From the NCBI GenBank assembly GCA_002440945.1, contig DJWG01000056.1, forward strand, positions 18,501 through 31,446: DNA of 12,946 nt, in the 5' to 3' direction. The first letter of the stretch is position 1. The number at the start of each line of letters is the position of its first letter. Positions 5,667 to 12,946 of the stretch are shown here, piece by piece. This stretch comes from Rhodobacteraceae bacterium UBA6236 (GTDB lineage: Bacteria > Pseudomonadota > Alphaproteobacteria > Rhodobacterales > Rhodobacteraceae). The notes under the pieces are model-generated. The model saw nothing but the letters and a program-made list of their open reading frames with translations. It ran no database searches and had not been told where the DNA came from. The position numbers and the translations under genes are program-made.

Positions 5667-6971
5667 TCAAAGCGGCCGGATCCTGAGCCGCGTGATCCGG
5701 TTGTCCTTCCGTGCCGCGACCTCAAAGCGGAAGCCATGGAAGCTGAAGACCTGACCTTCGGCAGGGATCACCTGGGCGTCATGGATCACCAGACCGGCGA
5801 TGGTATTGGCGGCCTCGTCCGGCAGGCTCCAATCCATCGCCCGGTTCAGGTCGCGGATCGACATGGCGCCATCGACGACGACGTCGCCGCCCTCGGTGCG
5901 TTGCAGCGCGTATTCGGTGGCCACGTCGAATTCATCGGTGATCTGGCCGACGATCTCTTCCAGGATGTCCTCCAGCGTGATGAGCCCGCGCAGTTCGCCG
6001 TATTCATCGACGACCAGCGCCACATGCGCCCGGCGTTTGAGAAAGGCGCGCATCTGTTCATCCAGAGGCGTGGTTTCCGGCACGAAATAGGGCTTCATCG
6101 CTACCGACTGGATGTCGAGGTCGGAAACCGAATCCAGATGGCCGTCGCCGCTGCGCAGGAACTTCTGCACCGCCCGCAGCAGATCCTTGGTGTGGACGAT
6201 TCCCACCACATTGTCGCGCACGTCCCTGAACAGCGGCAACCGGGTATGGGGTGAGGCGAGGACTTGCGCGATCAGATCGTTCGGATCGGCCTCGGCGTCC
6301 AGCATCTCGATCTGGCTGCGGTGGCGCATCACTTCCTCGACCGTCCGGTCCGACAGATCGAAGGCGCCCAGAAGCCGGTCGCGGTCTTCCTTTTCCAGCG
6401 TGCCTTCGGATTCGCCCAAGGCAAGCGCGCCGGCGATTTCCTCGCGCACCGAATACATCTGCGTGTCCGGGTCGGCGTGGACGCCGAAGACCGACAGGCT
6501 CCGCCCCACGATGGCCCGGACCAGCGCCACGACGGGTGACAAGACCGCGATGACCGCCGCAACCGGGGCCGCCAGCCGCGCCGCCACCGCTTCGGGCAGG
6601 GTAATGGCATAGGTCTTGGGCAGCACTTCGGCAAAGACCAGCACCATGAGTGTCATCACCAGCACGGCAACCGCGACGCCCTGGTCGCCGAACAGCCGCG
6701 TGAACAAAAGCGTCGCCAGGGACGCCGCGAGGATATTGACGATATTGGTCGCCAAAAGCAGCCCGCCGATCAGCCGTTCATTGTCTTCGGTCAGGCGCAG
6801 GGCACGGTCAGCCCCTGCGTCGCCCTTGTCGGCCCGCGCGCGCAACTTGCCCCGCGACGCCGCCGTCAGCGCCGTTTCCGCCCCGGCGAACAAGGCCGAC
6901 AGCAGCAGCAGCAACAGGATCGCGCCGCCCGTGATCCAGGTCGTCGCATCGAAAGGGGCAGAGGGGGTCAT
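5667..6971 (-). CDS. CNNM/CorC (HlyC) family membrane protein with DUF21 and CBS domains
   Basis: A 434-aa inner-membrane protein. Residues 1-180 are the CNNM (DUF21) transmembrane domain, with helices at about 12-32, 68-90, 98-118 and 135-157, and conserved FAGAETALTAASRGKLR (28-44) and FAEVLPKTYA (113-122). A CBS pair follows at about 210-268 (TVEEVMRHRSQIEML) and 285-345 (ALVVDEYGELRGLITLEDILEEIVGQI). A C-terminal CorC_HlyC domain covers about 360-432. The family includes Mg/Co efflux proteins; the 'hemolysin' name is historical. Substrate cannot be told from sequence. It starts 33 nt after the xerD stop and probably shares its transcript. The ribosome binding site is weak, but no better upstream start is open in frame. 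Confidence 0.94.
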   Translation of the reverse strand: MTPSAPFDATTWITGGAILLLLLLSALFAGAETALTAASRGKLRARADKGDAGADRALRLTEDNERLIGGLLLATNIVNILAASLATLLFTRLFGDQGVAVAVLVMTLMVLVFAEVLPKTYAITLPEAVAARLAAPVAAVIAVLSPVVALVRAIVGRSLSVFGVHADPDTQMYSVREEIAGALALGESEGTLEKEDRDRLLGAFDLSDRTVEEVMRHRSQIEMLDAEADPNDLIAQVLASPHTRLPLFRDVRDNVVGIVHTKDLLRAVQKFLRSGDGHLDSVSDLDIQSVAMKPYFVPETTPLDEQMRAFLKRRAHVALVVDEYGELRGLITLEDILEEIVGQITDEFDVATEYALQRTEGGDVVVDGAMSIRDLNRAMDWSLPDEAANTIAGLVIHDAQVIPAEGQVFSFHGFRFEVAARKDNRITRLRIRPL

Positions 6972-7004
6972 CCGCAGGTCATCCGTGCAAGGGTCGGGGG
7001 CGCA

Positions 7005-7940
7005 TCAGCCGCCATCCCGCGCCAAGGGGTGATGTTCCAGCACCAGCGATTTCAGCCGTTCGTCCAGAACATGGGTATAGATTTCGGTGGTCGAGACATC
7101 CGCATGGCCCAAAAGCGTCTGGATCGCCCGCAGATCGGCGCCCCCGGCCAGAAGATGGGTCGCGAAGGCATGGCGCAGGACATGCGGCGTCACGGCAGAA
7201 GGCAAGATCCCGGCCGCGACGCACAGGTCTTTCAGGTGTCCGTAGAACCCCTGCCGGGTCACATGACCCTCGACCCCCCGCGCCGGAAAAAGGAAGCGCG
7301 ATGGTGTCCCGCGCCGGGCGATCCGCGCCTCTTCCTCGGCCGCGTCGCGATGGGCCAGCCATCCGGCCAGCGCGGTGCGCGCGGGGGCGGTCAGCGGCAC
7401 CATGCGTTCCTTGCCGCCCTTGCCCCGCACCAGCAGCATCCGCGGATCGCCCCGCGCCGCCGCCGCCGGCAGGCTGACCAGTTCGCTGACCCGCATGCCG
7501 GTGGCATAGATCAGCTCCATCAGGCAGGTCATGCGCAGCCGGTCGGTTTCCGTCCGGCCAAAGTCCCGCGCCGCCGCCAGAAGCTGCGTCACCTCGGCTT
7601 CCGTGAGGGTCTTTGGCAGCCGACGTTCCTTCCCGGGGCCGGAAATGCGGATCGCGGGGTTGTCGCTGCGCCAGCCTTCCTCATAGGCAAAGCGGTAAAG
7701 CTGCCGGATCGCCGACAGCCGCCTGGCGCGGGTGGCCTTCGACAGGCCCTCGGCTTCGCAGCGGATAAGGTAGGCTTCGATTTCCTCGCGCGTGGTGGTG
7801 TCGAAGCCAGAGGTTCGATGCGCAAGGAAAGCCGCGAAATCCTTCAGGTCGCGGCCATAGGCCAGCCGCGTATTCTGCGCCGCGCCCAGATCGGCGGCCT
7901 GCGCCTCGAGGAAGGCCGAAATCCAGCGGTCGGCCGACAT
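7005..7940 (-). CDS. xerD: Site-specific tyrosine recombinase XerD
   Basis: A 311-aa tyrosine recombinase of the size expected for XerD, which with XerC resolves chromosome dimers at dif under FtsK control. The SAM-like N-terminal domain spans about 1-95. The catalytic domain has Arg150 (ATGMRVSEL), Lys174 (VRGKGGKERMVPL), His253 and Arg256 (TPHVLRHAFATHLL), His279 (LLGHADVSTTEIY) and the nucleophile Tyr288. The full R-K-H-R-H-Y set is intact. The ATG at 7940 overlaps the TGA of the upstream gene by one base (TGATG), indicating translational coupling; an in-frame TTG at 7943 is less likely. XerD rather than XerC is preferred from its LLAGGADLRAIQTLLGH-type motif and its position next to aroK in this group, but these two paralogues are hard to separate by eye. 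Confidence 0.9.
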   Translation of the reverse strand: MSADRWISAFLEAQAADLGAAQNTRLAYGRDLKDFAAFLAHRTSGFDTTTREEIEAYLIRCEAEGLSKATRARRLSAIRQLYRFAYEEGWRSDNPAIRISGPGKERRLPKTLTEAEVTQLLAAARDFGRTETDRLRMTCLMELIYATGMRVSELVSLPAAAARGDPRMLLVRGKGGKERMVPLTAPARTALAGWLAHRDAAEEEARIARRGTPSRFLFPARGVEGHVTRQGFYGHLKDLCVAAGILPSAVTPHVLRHAFATHLLAGGADLRAIQTLLGHADVSTTEIYTHVLDERLKSLVLEHHPLARDGG

Positions 7941-9502
7941 CAACCGCGCCGTTCCAGAAGCATCAGCTCCAACGCCGCGCGCCGCGCCGTCGCCTCAAGC
8001 CCGACCTTGCGGAGCACCGCCAACCCGGAACTGACCGCCCGCAGATCGCCCCGCGATCCGTTGGTCACGTTATCGGCGGCACGCAGCACCGCCTCGCCGA
8101 TGCGGTTTTCCTTCAGCAGCCGCGCCATATCCTCGGGCAGCTCCGGGTCCGCCGCAAAGCCCCCAAGGATCGCCGTGCCCAACTGGCCCGGCGCCGGCGC
8201 CTTGGGCGCGCCTTCGGCCAGGCCGGCCAGAAAGGCCTCTTCGGCGCCATCGGTCTTGCGCGCCTTGGCGATGGCCTCATAGGCGGGCGACAAAAGCCCT
8301 ATCCTGAACGCGATCGCGCCCGCGTCGCCTGTCAGGTTCAAGGCGGCAAGCCTTTCGCCGTAGAGCGTGGCGAAAGGCACTTCCAGTTCCACGCCGGACA
8401 ATTGCTCCCAGACCAGCGGCAGGGTCCGCGCCACGTCGCGGGTGTTGCCGTCATTCAGCGCCGCGTCGAAATCCTGCCAGGCCCGGACTCGATCCCAGAC
8501 CCCGCCCGAGGCCGCCGGACGCTGTTCGGTGTAAAGGCCCAGAAGCGCATTCGAATCAAGCGCGCCGGTGCGGGCCAGGCGTTCGCCGGCCTCGATCCGG
8601 GATTTCCAGCCGGTGCTCGGGCGCAGGTCGGCATTGGCAAAGGCCACCGGCAGGGTGATGGTCGGCTGCGGCTCGCCGATCGCCTCCATCAGGCGCAGGA
8701 TCAGGGGCGACATTCGCGCCGGGGGCGGCAGGGGCGGTTCGCCATCGTAAAGCTCGGGGTCGAGGAAGCGCGACAGAAGGGCGGCCATCGCAGGCTCGAT
8801 CTGGCCCAGCGCCTCGCCGGTGCGCAAGGACAGCGCCGCCGCGTTCCAGTCGCCGCCGCGCGCCACGCAGAAGATGCGGGCCGGGAAGGTCGGCGCGATC
8901 TGCGGGGTCTTGCGCATCTGGGCGCAGGCATGGTCCTCCTCCCCCAGAAGCAGCGCCACGTCGAACCAGCGCCGGAAGACCTCGGGCTGGGGCGTGGCGG
9001 GAAGGTTCAGCATTTCCAGTGCCGGGTCGAGCGCGCCCATGTCCAGAAGCTTGTCGACCCGCGCAAGAAACACCGTCCCCTGCGCATCGGCCCCCATCGG
9101 CACGGTCGCCTCGGCGATCATGAGCGTCGTCAGAAGCCCCTGGATCGCGGGCACCGTGTCGGTCGCCGCGGCGCGGATCGCCGCCACGATATCGGCGGGC
9201 GGGGCCGGGCCCCAAAGATCGCGCGGCAGGCCCGATTTTTCCGCCGGAACAAGCCCCAGCGCATCGAGGTTGATGCGGTCAAGCGGCGTCGTGGTGATCG
9301 GGCGCGCCGCCGCCCCCTTGCTTATCGGGGGTTCGTTGGCTGCCGGTCGGCCCACGGCGGTCGATCCGCGCGGCAGGGTCCCAGGCGTTGTCACGGATTT
9401 CGAAAGCCAGTCGATGGCCGACATGGGCTCTTCCGCGCCGGCGGGTGGACCGGCGAGGAAAAGACAGGCGGCGACACAGAGGTGACGGCTAGTTGCCCGC
9501 AT
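7940..9502 (-). CDS. Exported 520-aa protein of unknown function, coupled to xerD
   Basis: I do not recognise a named domain. The N-terminus (MRATSRHLCVAACLFLAGP, then PAGAEE) is a Sec signal peptide cleaved after AGA, so the mature protein should be periplasmic or outer-membrane associated. A Pro/Thr-rich stretch (about 36-75) is followed by a long alanine- and leucine-rich, apparently all-helical region up to the end, with repeated short helix pairs such as DKLLDMGALDPALEMLNL and FDVALLLGEEDHACAQM that resemble TPR or other alpha-solenoid repeats. It has few cysteines and no transmembrane segment after the signal. Its ATG overlaps the end of the 45-aa ORF by 14 nt with no separate ribosome binding site, and its TGA overlaps the xerD ATG, so all three are translationally linked. 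It looks lineage-specific. Confidence 0.85.
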   Translation of the reverse strand: MRATSRHLCVAACLFLAGPPAGAEEPMSAIDWLSKSVTTPGTLPRGSTAVGRPAANEPPISKGAAARPITTTPLDRINLDALGLVPAEKSGLPRDLWGPAPPADIVAAIRAAATDTVPAIQGLLTTLMIAEATVPMGADAQGTVFLARVDKLLDMGALDPALEMLNLPATPQPEVFRRWFDVALLLGEEDHACAQMRKTPQIAPTFPARIFCVARGGDWNAAALSLRTGEALGQIEPAMAALLSRFLDPELYDGEPPLPPPARMSPLILRLMEAIGEPQPTITLPVAFANADLRPSTGWKSRIEAGERLARTGALDSNALLGLYTEQRPAASGGVWDRVRAWQDFDAALNDGNTRDVARTLPLVWEQLSGVELEVPFATLYGERLAALNLTGDAGAIAFRIGLLSPAYEAIAKARKTDGAEEAFLAGLAEGAPKAPAPGQLGTAILGGFAADPELPEDMARLLKENRIGEAVLRAADNVTNGSRGDLRAVSSGLAVLRKVGLEATARRAALELMLLERRG

Positions 9503-9626
9503 TCAATTCGACCGGCTGGCGCACTTCGGCTGGTTCGGGTGCAAGATCACCCAGATACGCATAGCCGACAAGCCCCAGAAAGCCGACGAACAACATAAAC
9601 AAAAGTGTCTTGAACAGACGTGCCAT
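9489..9626 (-). CDS. 45-aa single-pass membrane microprotein
   Basis: A short ORF from ATG 9626 to TAG 9489. It starts MARLFKTLLFMLFVGF, giving a basic tip and one transmembrane helix (about residues 5-25), followed by a short acidic Pro/Glu-rich tail ending VELNAGN. It is supported as a real gene by an upstream GGCAGGA and GAGGA, a well-formed minus-strand promoter (9708-9736) that would otherwise have no gene, and a 14-nt overlap with the following exported-protein gene. It could be a partner or membrane anchor of the 520-aa protein, or serve mainly to couple its translation. No named family was recognised. Confidence 0.7.
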   Translation of the reverse strand: MARLFKTLLFMLFVGFLGLVGYAYLGDLAPEPAEVRQPVELNAGN

Positions 9627-9707
9627 CGGTCCTGCCAGTCCTCGATTGCGGTTTTTCCACCTCTTTCCCGGGGTGCCGGACAGGCATTCGCGGGCGGGTG
9701 CGCGCCG

Positions 9708-9736
9708 AATATAACTGGCTTTTTCGGCAAGTTCAC
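9708..9736 (-). promoter_or_regulatory. Promoter of the microprotein-520-aa protein-xerD operon
   Basis: On the minus strand GTGAAC (9736-9731) is followed after 17 nt by TATATT (9713-9708), five of six -10 consensus bases. The predicted start is near 9701, leaving a leader of about 75 nt to the ATG at 9626. It lies in the 195-nt divergent region shared with aroK. I found no equally good plus-strand promoter for aroK there; TTGAAG at 9741 has no matching -10. Confidence 0.5.
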
Positions 9737-9821
9737 GCCATTGAAGGCGAAAAGTTTCCGCTTGGCGGGAGATCGCCACAAAGCGGCGGTTGAACTGAGG
9801 GAGCGGCCAGGAGATTTCAGC

Positions 9822-10358
9822 ATGCGGCTTTCGCGAACGGTGGTTCTGGTGGGGATGATGGGCGCGGGCAAGACCGCCGTCGGCACCCATCTGGCCCGGC
9901 TTCTGAACGTGCCCTTCGTCGATTGCGACGACGCGATCGAAGCCGCGGCCAACCGCTCCATCGCCGAAATCTTCGCCCGCGATGGCGAGGCGTTCTTCCG
10001 CGCCAAGGAAAGCCAGGTGCTGGCACGGCTTCTGGCGGGCGCGCCTTCGGTCCTGTCGACGGGCGGCGGCGCCTTCCTTGCGCCGCAGAACCGCGAGGAA
10101 ATCTCGCGCCATGGCGTCTCGGTCTGGCTCAAGGCCGATCTCGACCTCTTGTGGCAGCGGGTGCGCCACAAGACGACACGGCCCTTGCTGCGCACCCCGA
10201 ACCCGCGCGGGACGCTGAAAACCCTGCTCGAGGCGCGCTCGCCCACCTATGCGCTCGCCGATATTGAGGTCGAGGCGCGGTCGGATTATTCGATCGACGA
10301 CATGGCGCGCCGGGTGATGGCGGCGCTGGCGGAACATGGCGGAGTGCTTGAGGAATGA
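9822..10358 (+). CDS. aroK: Shikimate kinase
   Basis: This 178-aa cytoplasmic enzyme phosphorylates shikimate to shikimate 3-phosphate with ATP, the fifth step of the shikimate pathway. Features in order: P-loop GMMGAGKT (11-18), shikimate-binding DCDDAIE (Asp34, Asp36), FFRAKES with Arg60, STGGGAF (Gly81-83), lid arginine in TTRPLL (Arg120), and RSPTY near Arg139. The reading frame is open further upstream to ATG 9741, but ATG 9822 is chosen. AGGAGA lies 7 nt before it, and the protein then begins directly at the beta1-P-loop as in the family; the extra 27 residues look like non-coding sequence. Its stop overlaps the aroB start (ATGA), so the pair is translationally coupled. Confidence 0.96.
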   Translation: MRLSRTVVLVGMMGAGKTAVGTHLARLLNVPFVDCDDAIEAAANRSIAEIFARDGEAFFRAKESQVLARLLAGAPSVLSTGGGAFLAPQNREEISRHGVSVWLKADLDLLWQRVRHKTTRPLLRTPNPRGTLKTLLEARSPTYALADIEVEARSDYSIDDMARRVMAALAEHGGVLEE

Positions 10359-11482
10359 ACGACAGCGCAAAGGTCGATACCGTTCACGTCGATCTGGGGG
10401 AACGCGCCTATGACGTGCGCATCGGTCGCGGGCTGATCGGGCGGGCAGGGGCGGAAATCGCGCCGCTTCTGAAGCGCCCGCGCGTCACCGTCGTCACCGA
10501 CGCGACCGTGGGGCCGCTGCATCTGGAGGCGCTGCGAGCAGGCCTTGGCGACATCGCAATGACGGCGCTGACCCTTCCCGCGGGCGAGGCGACGAAGGGC
10601 TGGCCCGAATTCACCCGCACGGTCGAATGGCTGCTGGCGGAAAAGGTCGAACGCAAGGACATCGTCATCGCCTTCGGCGGCGGCGTGATCGGTGATCTGG
10701 TAGGCTTCACCTCTGCCGTCCTGCGCCGCGGCGTGCGCTTCGTGCAGATCCCGACGACGCTGCTGGCGCAGGTCGACAGTTCGGTGGGCGGCAAGACCGG
10801 CATCAACTCGACCCAGGGCAAGAACCTGATCGGCGCCTTCCACCAGCCCGCGCTAGTGCTCGCCGACATCGACGTGATGGACACGCTGCCCGCCCGCGAT
10901 TTCCTCGCCGGTTATGGCGAGGTGGTGAAATACGGCCTTCTGGGCGATGCCGCCTTCTTCGACTGGCTCGAAGCGCAGGGCCCCGCGCTGGCCCGGGGCG
11001 ACAAGGCGCTGCGCCAGCAGGCCGTCAGCCATTCGGTCGCCATGAAGGCCCGCATCGTCGAACGCGACGAGACCGAGGAAGGCGACCGTGCGCTTCTGAA
11101 CCTCGGCCATACCTTCTGTCACGCGCTTGAATCCGCCACCGGCTATTCCGACCGGCTTCTGCACGGCGAAGGCGTGGCCATCGGCTGCGCGCTGGCCTTC
11201 GAGCTTTCGGCCCGGCTTGGCCTTCTGTCCCAGGAAACCCCAAGCCGACTGCGCGCCCACCTGCGGGCGATGGGCATGAAGACCGATCTTTCTGACATCC
11301 CCGGCGACCTGCCCGATGCCGATGCGCTGATGGCGCTGATGGCGCAGGACAAGAAGGTTCAGGACGGCCGGTTGCGATTCATCCTCGCCCGCGACATCGG
11401 TCAGGCTTTCGTGGCCGATGGAGTCGATCCCGCGCTTGTCCATGCGCTCTTGTCCGAGGCGCTTGCCCATCGGCGCGGTTGA
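10355..11482 (+). CDS. aroB: 3-Dehydroquinate synthase
   Basis: This 375-aa NAD- and metal-dependent cytoplasmic enzyme converts DAHP to 3-dehydroquinate, the second step of the shikimate pathway. The NAD-binding region contains AFGGGVIGDLVGF (106-118), followed by IPTTLLAQVDSSVGGKTGIN (132-151) and the conserved GKNLIGAFHQP. The metal ligands are visible as Glu189 (GYGEVVKYG), His252 (NLGHTFCHALE) and His270 (LLHGEGVAIG). Length is normal. The ATG at 10355 overlaps the aroK TGA by 4 nt. It is the last gene of the aroK-aroB unit; a large inverted repeat starts 2 nt after its stop. Confidence 0.97.
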   Translation: MNDSAKVDTVHVDLGERAYDVRIGRGLIGRAGAEIAPLLKRPRVTVVTDATVGPLHLEALRAGLGDIAMTALTLPAGEATKGWPEFTRTVEWLLAEKVERKDIVIAFGGGVIGDLVGFTSAVLRRGVRFVQIPTTLLAQVDSSVGGKTGINSTQGKNLIGAFHQPALVLADIDVMDTLPARDFLAGYGEVVKYGLLGDAAFFDWLEAQGPALARGDKALRQQAVSHSVAMKARIVERDETEEGDRALLNLGHTFCHALESATGYSDRLLHGEGVAIGCALAFELSARLGLLSQETPSRLRAHLRAMGMKTDLSDIPGDLPDADALMALMAQDKKVQDGRLRFILARDIGQAFVADGVDPALVHALLSEALAHRRG

Positions 11483-11483
11483 A

Positions 11484-11550
11484 TGAGTATTTGGACAAAG
11501 AAGAAGCCGCATCGCGCAGCCTTGCCGCATCTTCTTTGCACAAATACTCA
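11484..11550. repeat. Large imperfect hairpin between convergent genes, 27-nt arms
   Basis: Arms 11484-11510 and 11524-11550 are complementary at 23 of 27 positions around a 13-nt loop. The outer part pairs TGAGTATTTG with CAAATACTCA perfectly, then a 2-nt mismatch, then CAAAGAAGA with TCTTCTTTG. It begins 2 nt after the aroB stop and ends 29 nt before the end of the M48 protease gene, which converges from the other side. It has no run of Ts after a compact GC stem, so it is not a classic intrinsic terminator, but it may end or protect both mRNAs. My recollection is that GAGTATTTGG...[14 protein letters not shown] words recur at gene ends in Rhodobacteraceae; I cannot confirm this here. Confidence 0.75.
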
Positions 11551-11579
11551 GATCGCGACGGATCCTGCCGGGGCTGCGG

Positions 11580-12278
11580 TCAGGGGCGGTTTCCCGCACC
11601 GCTCCACTTGCGCTCATTCGCCTCGATGGCCGCGATCCGCTCAGTGGGTTTGGGGTGGCTCCGCAGCCAGTCGGGGGCGCCGCCGCCCGTTGATCCCGCC
11701 AGCCGGTCAAGCTTCAGGAACAGCGATTTCTGCGGCGCGCAGCCGATGCCGGCGCGGATCAGCAGGGCCGAGGCCCAGCGGTCGGCCTCGAATTCGTCGC
11801 GGCGGCTGAGGCCGGCGGCCAGCGCCGTCGTCAGGAACGACGCGAGCCAGACGCCGACGATGGGGATGAAACGACCCAGAAGCGTGGTCAGAAGCATCTG
11901 CGCGGCGTTGCGGCCGGTGAAATCGATCATCCGCCGCTTGCCGTGACCCAAGGCGACGTGGCCCATTTCATGGGCGATGACGCTAGCCATTTCCTCGGCG
12001 CTGGCGTGGCCTGCGCGAAAACGGTCGACAAAGCCGCGGGTCAGGAAGATCCGGCCATCAGGCGCCGCAAGCCCGTTCACCCCCGGCACGTCGAAGACAT
12101 GGACCGGAACCCGCGCCACGCCCAACGTCCGCGCCAGGCGATCGGCCATCGCCAGCAACTCGGGTTCGCGGAGCGGGAACGAGGCATTGTCGAGCATCCG
12201 CCGCGTCCGCCAGGCCGAAAAGTGCCAGAGCGCAAAGCCATAGGCCAGGAACAGGATCAGGGGCAGGAGTTTCAGCAT
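11580..12278 (-). CDS. M48-family membrane metalloprotease (HtpX/Ste24-like)
   Basis: A 232-aa zinc protease. An N-terminal hydrophobic segment (about 3-22, LLPLILFLAYGFALWHFSA) anchors it. The catalytic HEMGH is at 103-107 within a longer HExxH-xx-LGHG context. The third ligand region is DEFEADRWAS (161-170), with Glu162 as probable ligand. A second hydrophobic stretch at about 128-157 may be membrane-embedded. It is shorter than HtpX (about 290 aa) and lacks a second clear N-terminal helix, so a general M48 label is safer than htpX. A likely role is membrane or envelope protein quality control, which is inference from the family. It begins 39 nt after the stop of the VWA gene and is probably co-transcribed with it. 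Confidence 0.93.
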   Translation of the reverse strand: MLKLLPLILFLAYGFALWHFSAWRTRRMLDNASFPLREPELLAMADRLARTLGVARVPVHVFDVPGVNGLAAPDGRIFLTRGFVDRFRAGHASAEEMASVIAHEMGHVALGHGKRRMIDFTGRNAAQMLLTTLLGRFIPIVGVWLASFLTTALAAGLSRRDEFEADRWASALLIRAGIGCAPQKSLFLKLDRLAGSTGGGAPDWLRSHPKPTERIAAIEANERKWSGAGNRP

Positions 12279-12317
12279 GGGTCGAATATGGGGGCCTGCC
12301 GGCGGGGCGGCAACACC

Positions 12318-12946
12318 CTAGCCCAGCGCCTTGATGGCGCGTCCGATTCCGTCAAGCGTCAGGGGGAACATCCGGTTCTCGAAGATCTCGCGGAGGATGC
12401 CAATGGATTGGGTATAGCCCCACATCCGTTCTGACGTCGGGTTCAGCCAGACATGGGACGGCCATTGCGCGCGGGCGCGGTCCAGCCAGACCTGCCCGGC
12501 TTCGGCGTTCCAGTGTTCGTTGGCGCCGCCGGGGGACAGGATTTCATAGGGCGACATGCTGGCATCGCCCACGAACAGGCATTTGTAATCGGACCCGTAG
12601 GTGCGCAGCACCTCGGCCGTGGGGATCTGGCGGTCCCAGCGGCGGGCATTGTCGCGCCAGACGCCTTCATAAAGGCAGTTGTGGAAATAGTAATGTTCGA
12701 GGTGCTTGAATTCCGACCGCGCCGCCGAGAACAACTCCTCGACCAGCCGGATATGGCCGTCCATGCTGCCGCCGATGTCCAGGAACAGGATCACCTTGAC
12801 GGCATTGTGCCGCTCGGGGCGGGTCTGGACGTCCAGATAGCCATGTTCGGCGGTGGCGCGGATCGTGCCTTGCAGGTCCAATTCATCTGCGGCACCGGTC
12901 CGGGCCCAGCGGCGCAGGCGTTTCAGCGCCACCTTGATGTTGCGGG
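12318..12946 (-). CDS. VWA domain-containing CoxE-like protein (partial, 5' end outside window)
   Basis: The reading frame is open to the window edge (reading RNIKVALKRLRRWARTG across the GTG at 12932), so this is the C-terminal 209 codons of a longer gene; the GTG is not the start. The visible part holds a von Willebrand factor A domain, with a MIDAS-like LFLDIGGSMDGH where DxGGS replaces the usual DxSxS. It ends in a region with ERMWGYTQSIGILREIFENRMFPLTLDGI. This matches the CoxE-like/DUF58-related VWA family often found beside MoxR-type ATPases, which act together as a chaperone-like pair for metal-enzyme maturation. A MoxR ATPase could lie upstream but is not visible. The M48 protease gene follows 39 nt downstream. 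Confidence 0.9.
   Translation of the reverse strand, partial: RNIKVALKRLRRWARTGAADELDLQGTIRATAEHGYLDVQTRPERHNAVKVILFLDIGGSMDGHIRLVEELFSAARSEFKHLEHYYFHNCLYEGVWRDNARRWDRQIPTAEVLRTYGSDYKCLFVGDASMSPYEILSPGGANEHWNAEAGQVWLDRARAQWPSHVWLNPTSERMWGYTQSIGILREIFENRMFPLTLDGIGRAIKALG

Noticed and set aside
7005..7940. XerD-like recombinase as integrase of a mobile element
   Set aside because: It has the length and motif set of chromosomal XerD and an operon context with core genes. There is no tRNA, attachment-site duplication or phage gene nearby.
7029..8282. 417-codon plus-strand open frame across xerD and the exported-protein gene
   Set aside because: It spans the junction of two well-supported minus-strand genes, is Arg/Gly/Pro/His-rich, and has no recognisable motif.
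8402..9598. 398-codon plus-strand open frame opposite the 520-aa exported protein
   Set aside because: The opposite frame has a proper signal peptide and overlaps its neighbours in an operon-like way. This frame is low-complexity and basic.
9489..10370. 293-codon minus-strand open frame ending with the microprotein
   Set aside because: Most of it is the reverse of aroK. Only the last 45 codons from ATG 9626 have an initiation context and a sensible membrane-protein composition, so only that part was annotated.

Overview
The window is about 64% G+C by eye and carries ordinary chromosomal genes in an arrangement typical of a Rhodobacteraceae alphaproteobacterium (the Rhodobacter, Paracoccus and Roseobacter relatives). 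The signs are a pyruvate dehydrogenase E1 beta with a fused lipoyl domain, a FtsB-like gene upstream of pdhA, an IalB-family periplasmic protein, a CoxE-like VWA protein with a DxGGS site, and xerD placed divergently from aroK-aroB. The genus cannot be fixed from this sequence alone. No transposase, phage gene, CRISPR array, tRNA or rRNA was seen.

Layout. Positions 1-2078, minus strand: a FtsB/DivIC-like septum protein, then pdhA and pdhB (pdhB leaves the window at base 1). An AT-rich near-palindrome lies just upstream of pdhA. Positions 2244-2903, minus strand: a secreted IalB-family protein. Positions 2904-3380 hold no recognisable protein gene but are unusually structured. They contain two minus-strand intrinsic terminators, a good minus-strand promoter, a 22-nt inverted repeat about 160 nt apart, and a 10-codon ORF with a strong ribosome binding site. 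Positions 3381-4922, plus strand: a HerA/YjgR-type ATPase (DUF853). Positions 5045-5656, plus strand: an exported L,D-transpeptidase. Positions 5667-9626, minus strand: a run of overlapping or closely spaced genes, in transcription order a 45-aa membrane microprotein, a 520-aa exported protein of unknown function, xerD, and a CNNM/CorC-type CBS-domain membrane protein. Positions 9822-11482, plus strand: aroK and aroB with a 4-nt stop/start overlap. A large imperfect hairpin follows at 11484-11550. Positions 11580-12946, minus strand: an M48 membrane metalloprotease and, upstream of it, a VWA (CoxE-like) protein cut by the window edge.

How the genes work together. PdhA and PdhB form E1 of the pyruvate dehydrogenase complex, feeding acetyl-CoA to the TCA cycle. 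AroK and AroB are steps five and two of the shikimate pathway. FtsB-like protein, L,D-transpeptidase and XerD belong to cell division, envelope and chromosome segregation. I see no defence island or biosynthetic cluster.

The best candidate for something undescribed is the 3040-3344 intergenic block. It may encode two small minus-strand RNAs that are complementary to each other over about 22 nt. This is inference from promoter, hairpin and repeat patterns only.
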